Shown here: positions 63,384-64,000 of the stretch, piece after piece
Layout of the letters: the number at the start of each line of letters is the position of its first letter
How positions within the stretch are numbered: the stretch's first letter is position 1
Assembly (NCBI GenBank): GCA_016183615.1
Contig: JACPEG010000009.1
Coordinates: 25,086 to 89,085, forward strand
DNA from: Betaproteobacteria bacterium
Lineage (GTDB): Bacteria > Pseudomonadota > Gammaproteobacteria > Burkholderiales > UBA6910
Reading direction: 5' to 3'
DNA length: 64,000 nucleotides
Translations under genes and position numbers: made by a program
Notes under the pieces: model-generated
What the model was told of the DNA's origin: nothing
The model's input: only the letters and a program-made list of their open reading frames with translations
Databases searched by the model: none

Positions 63384-64000
63384 CTACTGAATGGGTTTGA
63401 TGGATGCGTCGATGAGCCTGGCGTCGAACTGCTCGATCATGTCGCGCACGAACGGATCTTTCTCGATCGCCTCGATGGCCCCGGTCTGCTTTTTCTGCTT
63501 TTCCCTGTTTTCCAGCTCCGCCGGCGTGAGCCCGGTGACGCTTCCCACCGAGAACGCGACCCGCACCCCCGTGCCGAGAATCTCAGCCACCGCCGCCCGC
63601 ACTTTGTCCTCATAGATCTTGTCCAGCAGGTGCCGGTGGGCCTCCGGGACGCACAGCTCCAGGCGCTGCCCGTCGAAACTCCTCAACTCGCAGTGGTGGG
63701 CCAGCATTTTGGCCATTCCGCTCACGCGGAGCCGCCCCGCAAGTGCCGGCCAGTCCCCATCAAAGCCTGCTGACTGCGACGCAGCGCTGGCGCGCCCCGC
63801 GGCGGGCGGGGGCATTGCCTCCCCGGGGTTCCTGGCTCCCTGCGCCGGCGGCGCCGCCGGCGCGCTCATCATGCCGGCGCCGGCAGCGCCGGCTCCCGGA
63901 TGGAACGCCAGCATCCGCAGCAGCGTCATGGTGAATCCCGAGTAATCGTCCGGCGCCAGGCCGATCTCGGCCCGCCCGTGTATCGCGATCTCGTACAGCA
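63384..64000 (-). CDS. dnaX: DNA polymerase III subunit gamma/tau, C-terminal part (cut by window edge)
   Basis: The frame is open from the window edge (about 205 residues). It begins [30 protein letters not shown], the last part of the DnaX clamp-loader domain III, then an Ala/Pro-rich linker and the tau C-terminal domain ([23 protein letters not shown] and following) that contacts the polymerase alpha subunit. The AAA+ part lies outside. The position before ybaB-recR confirms it. Confidence 0.93.
   Translation of the reverse strand, partial: LYEIAIHGRAEIGLAPDDYSGFTMTLLRMLAFHPGAGAAGAGMMSAPAAPPAQGARNPGEAMPPPAAGRASAASQSAGFDGDWPALAGRLRVSGMAKMLAHHCELRSFDGQRLELCVPEAHRHLLDKIYEDKVRAAVAEILGTGVRVAFSVGSVTGLTPAELENREKQKKQTGAIEAIEKDPFVRDMIEQFDARLIDASIKPIQ

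Noticed and set aside
1..64000. CRISPR arrays, rRNA genes, prophage, replication origin, complete insertion sequences
   Set aside because: No regularly spaced repeats, rRNA sequence, transposase, phage structural genes or DnaA-box cluster were seen.

Overview
This high-GC window most resembles a betaproteobacterial chromosome. The main evidence is gene order: rpoE-rseA-rseB-rseC-mucD-grx-lepA-lepB-DUF4845-rnc-era-recO-pdxJ-acpS-nagZ on one strand, yceD-rpmF-plsX-fabH-fabD-fabG-acpP-fabF-mltG-tmk-holB-pilZ-tatD on the other, and uvrC-pgsA-tRNA-Gly-tRNA-Cys-tRNA-Leu. A DsrE/TusA/SQR-like cluster, a beta-carbonic-anhydrase-like enzyme and a MerC/outer-membrane pair suggest a sulfur- or metal-exposed chemolithotroph. 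Species cannot be fixed from this sequence.

Layout. 1-1.75 kb: the tail of an AraC-type regulator, unclear or degraded sequence, a HigBA-like toxin-antitoxin pair with a perfect palindromic operator, three successive inverted repeats and tRNA-Asn. 1.8-7.1 kb: asmA-like gene, aminotransferase, uvrB, low-molecular-weight phosphatase. 7.1-16.6 kb: the accessory part. It holds a short CDF transporter, a beta-CA-like enzyme, FmdB, MerC, an outer-membrane protein, a sigma54 activator with a MetOD1-like cysteine-rich sensor, OmpW, DsrE2, TusA, an SQR-like flavoprotein and DUF1641. Two -24/-12 (sigma54-type) promoters lie here and a third lies at 55.84 kb. 16.7-24.7 kb: RNase E, RluC, HAD phosphatase, Rieske protein, SppA, a RsmI-like methylase, Maf, YceD and RpmF. 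24.7-34.6 kb: the fatty-acid, cell-wall and replication run ending in an ankyrin gene.

34.6-37.5 kb is the most unusual stretch. A c-di-GMP-I (GEMM) riboswitch followed by an intrinsic terminator precedes a small DUF504/MJ1316-type gene. Next come a GYD-domain gene and DUF1178, then the canonical glyW-cysT-leuZ tRNA cluster in modified form: leuZ, tRNA-Leu(UAA), carries a 227-nt Azoarcus-like group I intron, and a free-standing HNH endonuclease gene ends 13 nt upstream of it.

37.5-53.3 kb: pgsA, uvrC, a tautomerase, a family-5 uracil-DNA glycosylase, an EF-P with arginine at the modification site, then the long rpoE-to-nagZ block. 53.5-64 kb: nadB, YgfX-like gene, an orphan gene behind a sigma54-type promoter, a NifU-like gene, purL with a repeat-encoded insertion, a truncated c-type cytochrome ending in an EAL-domain fragment, rluB, recR, ybaB and the end of dnaX. 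Heptameric tandem repeats occur around and inside purL and before ybaB.
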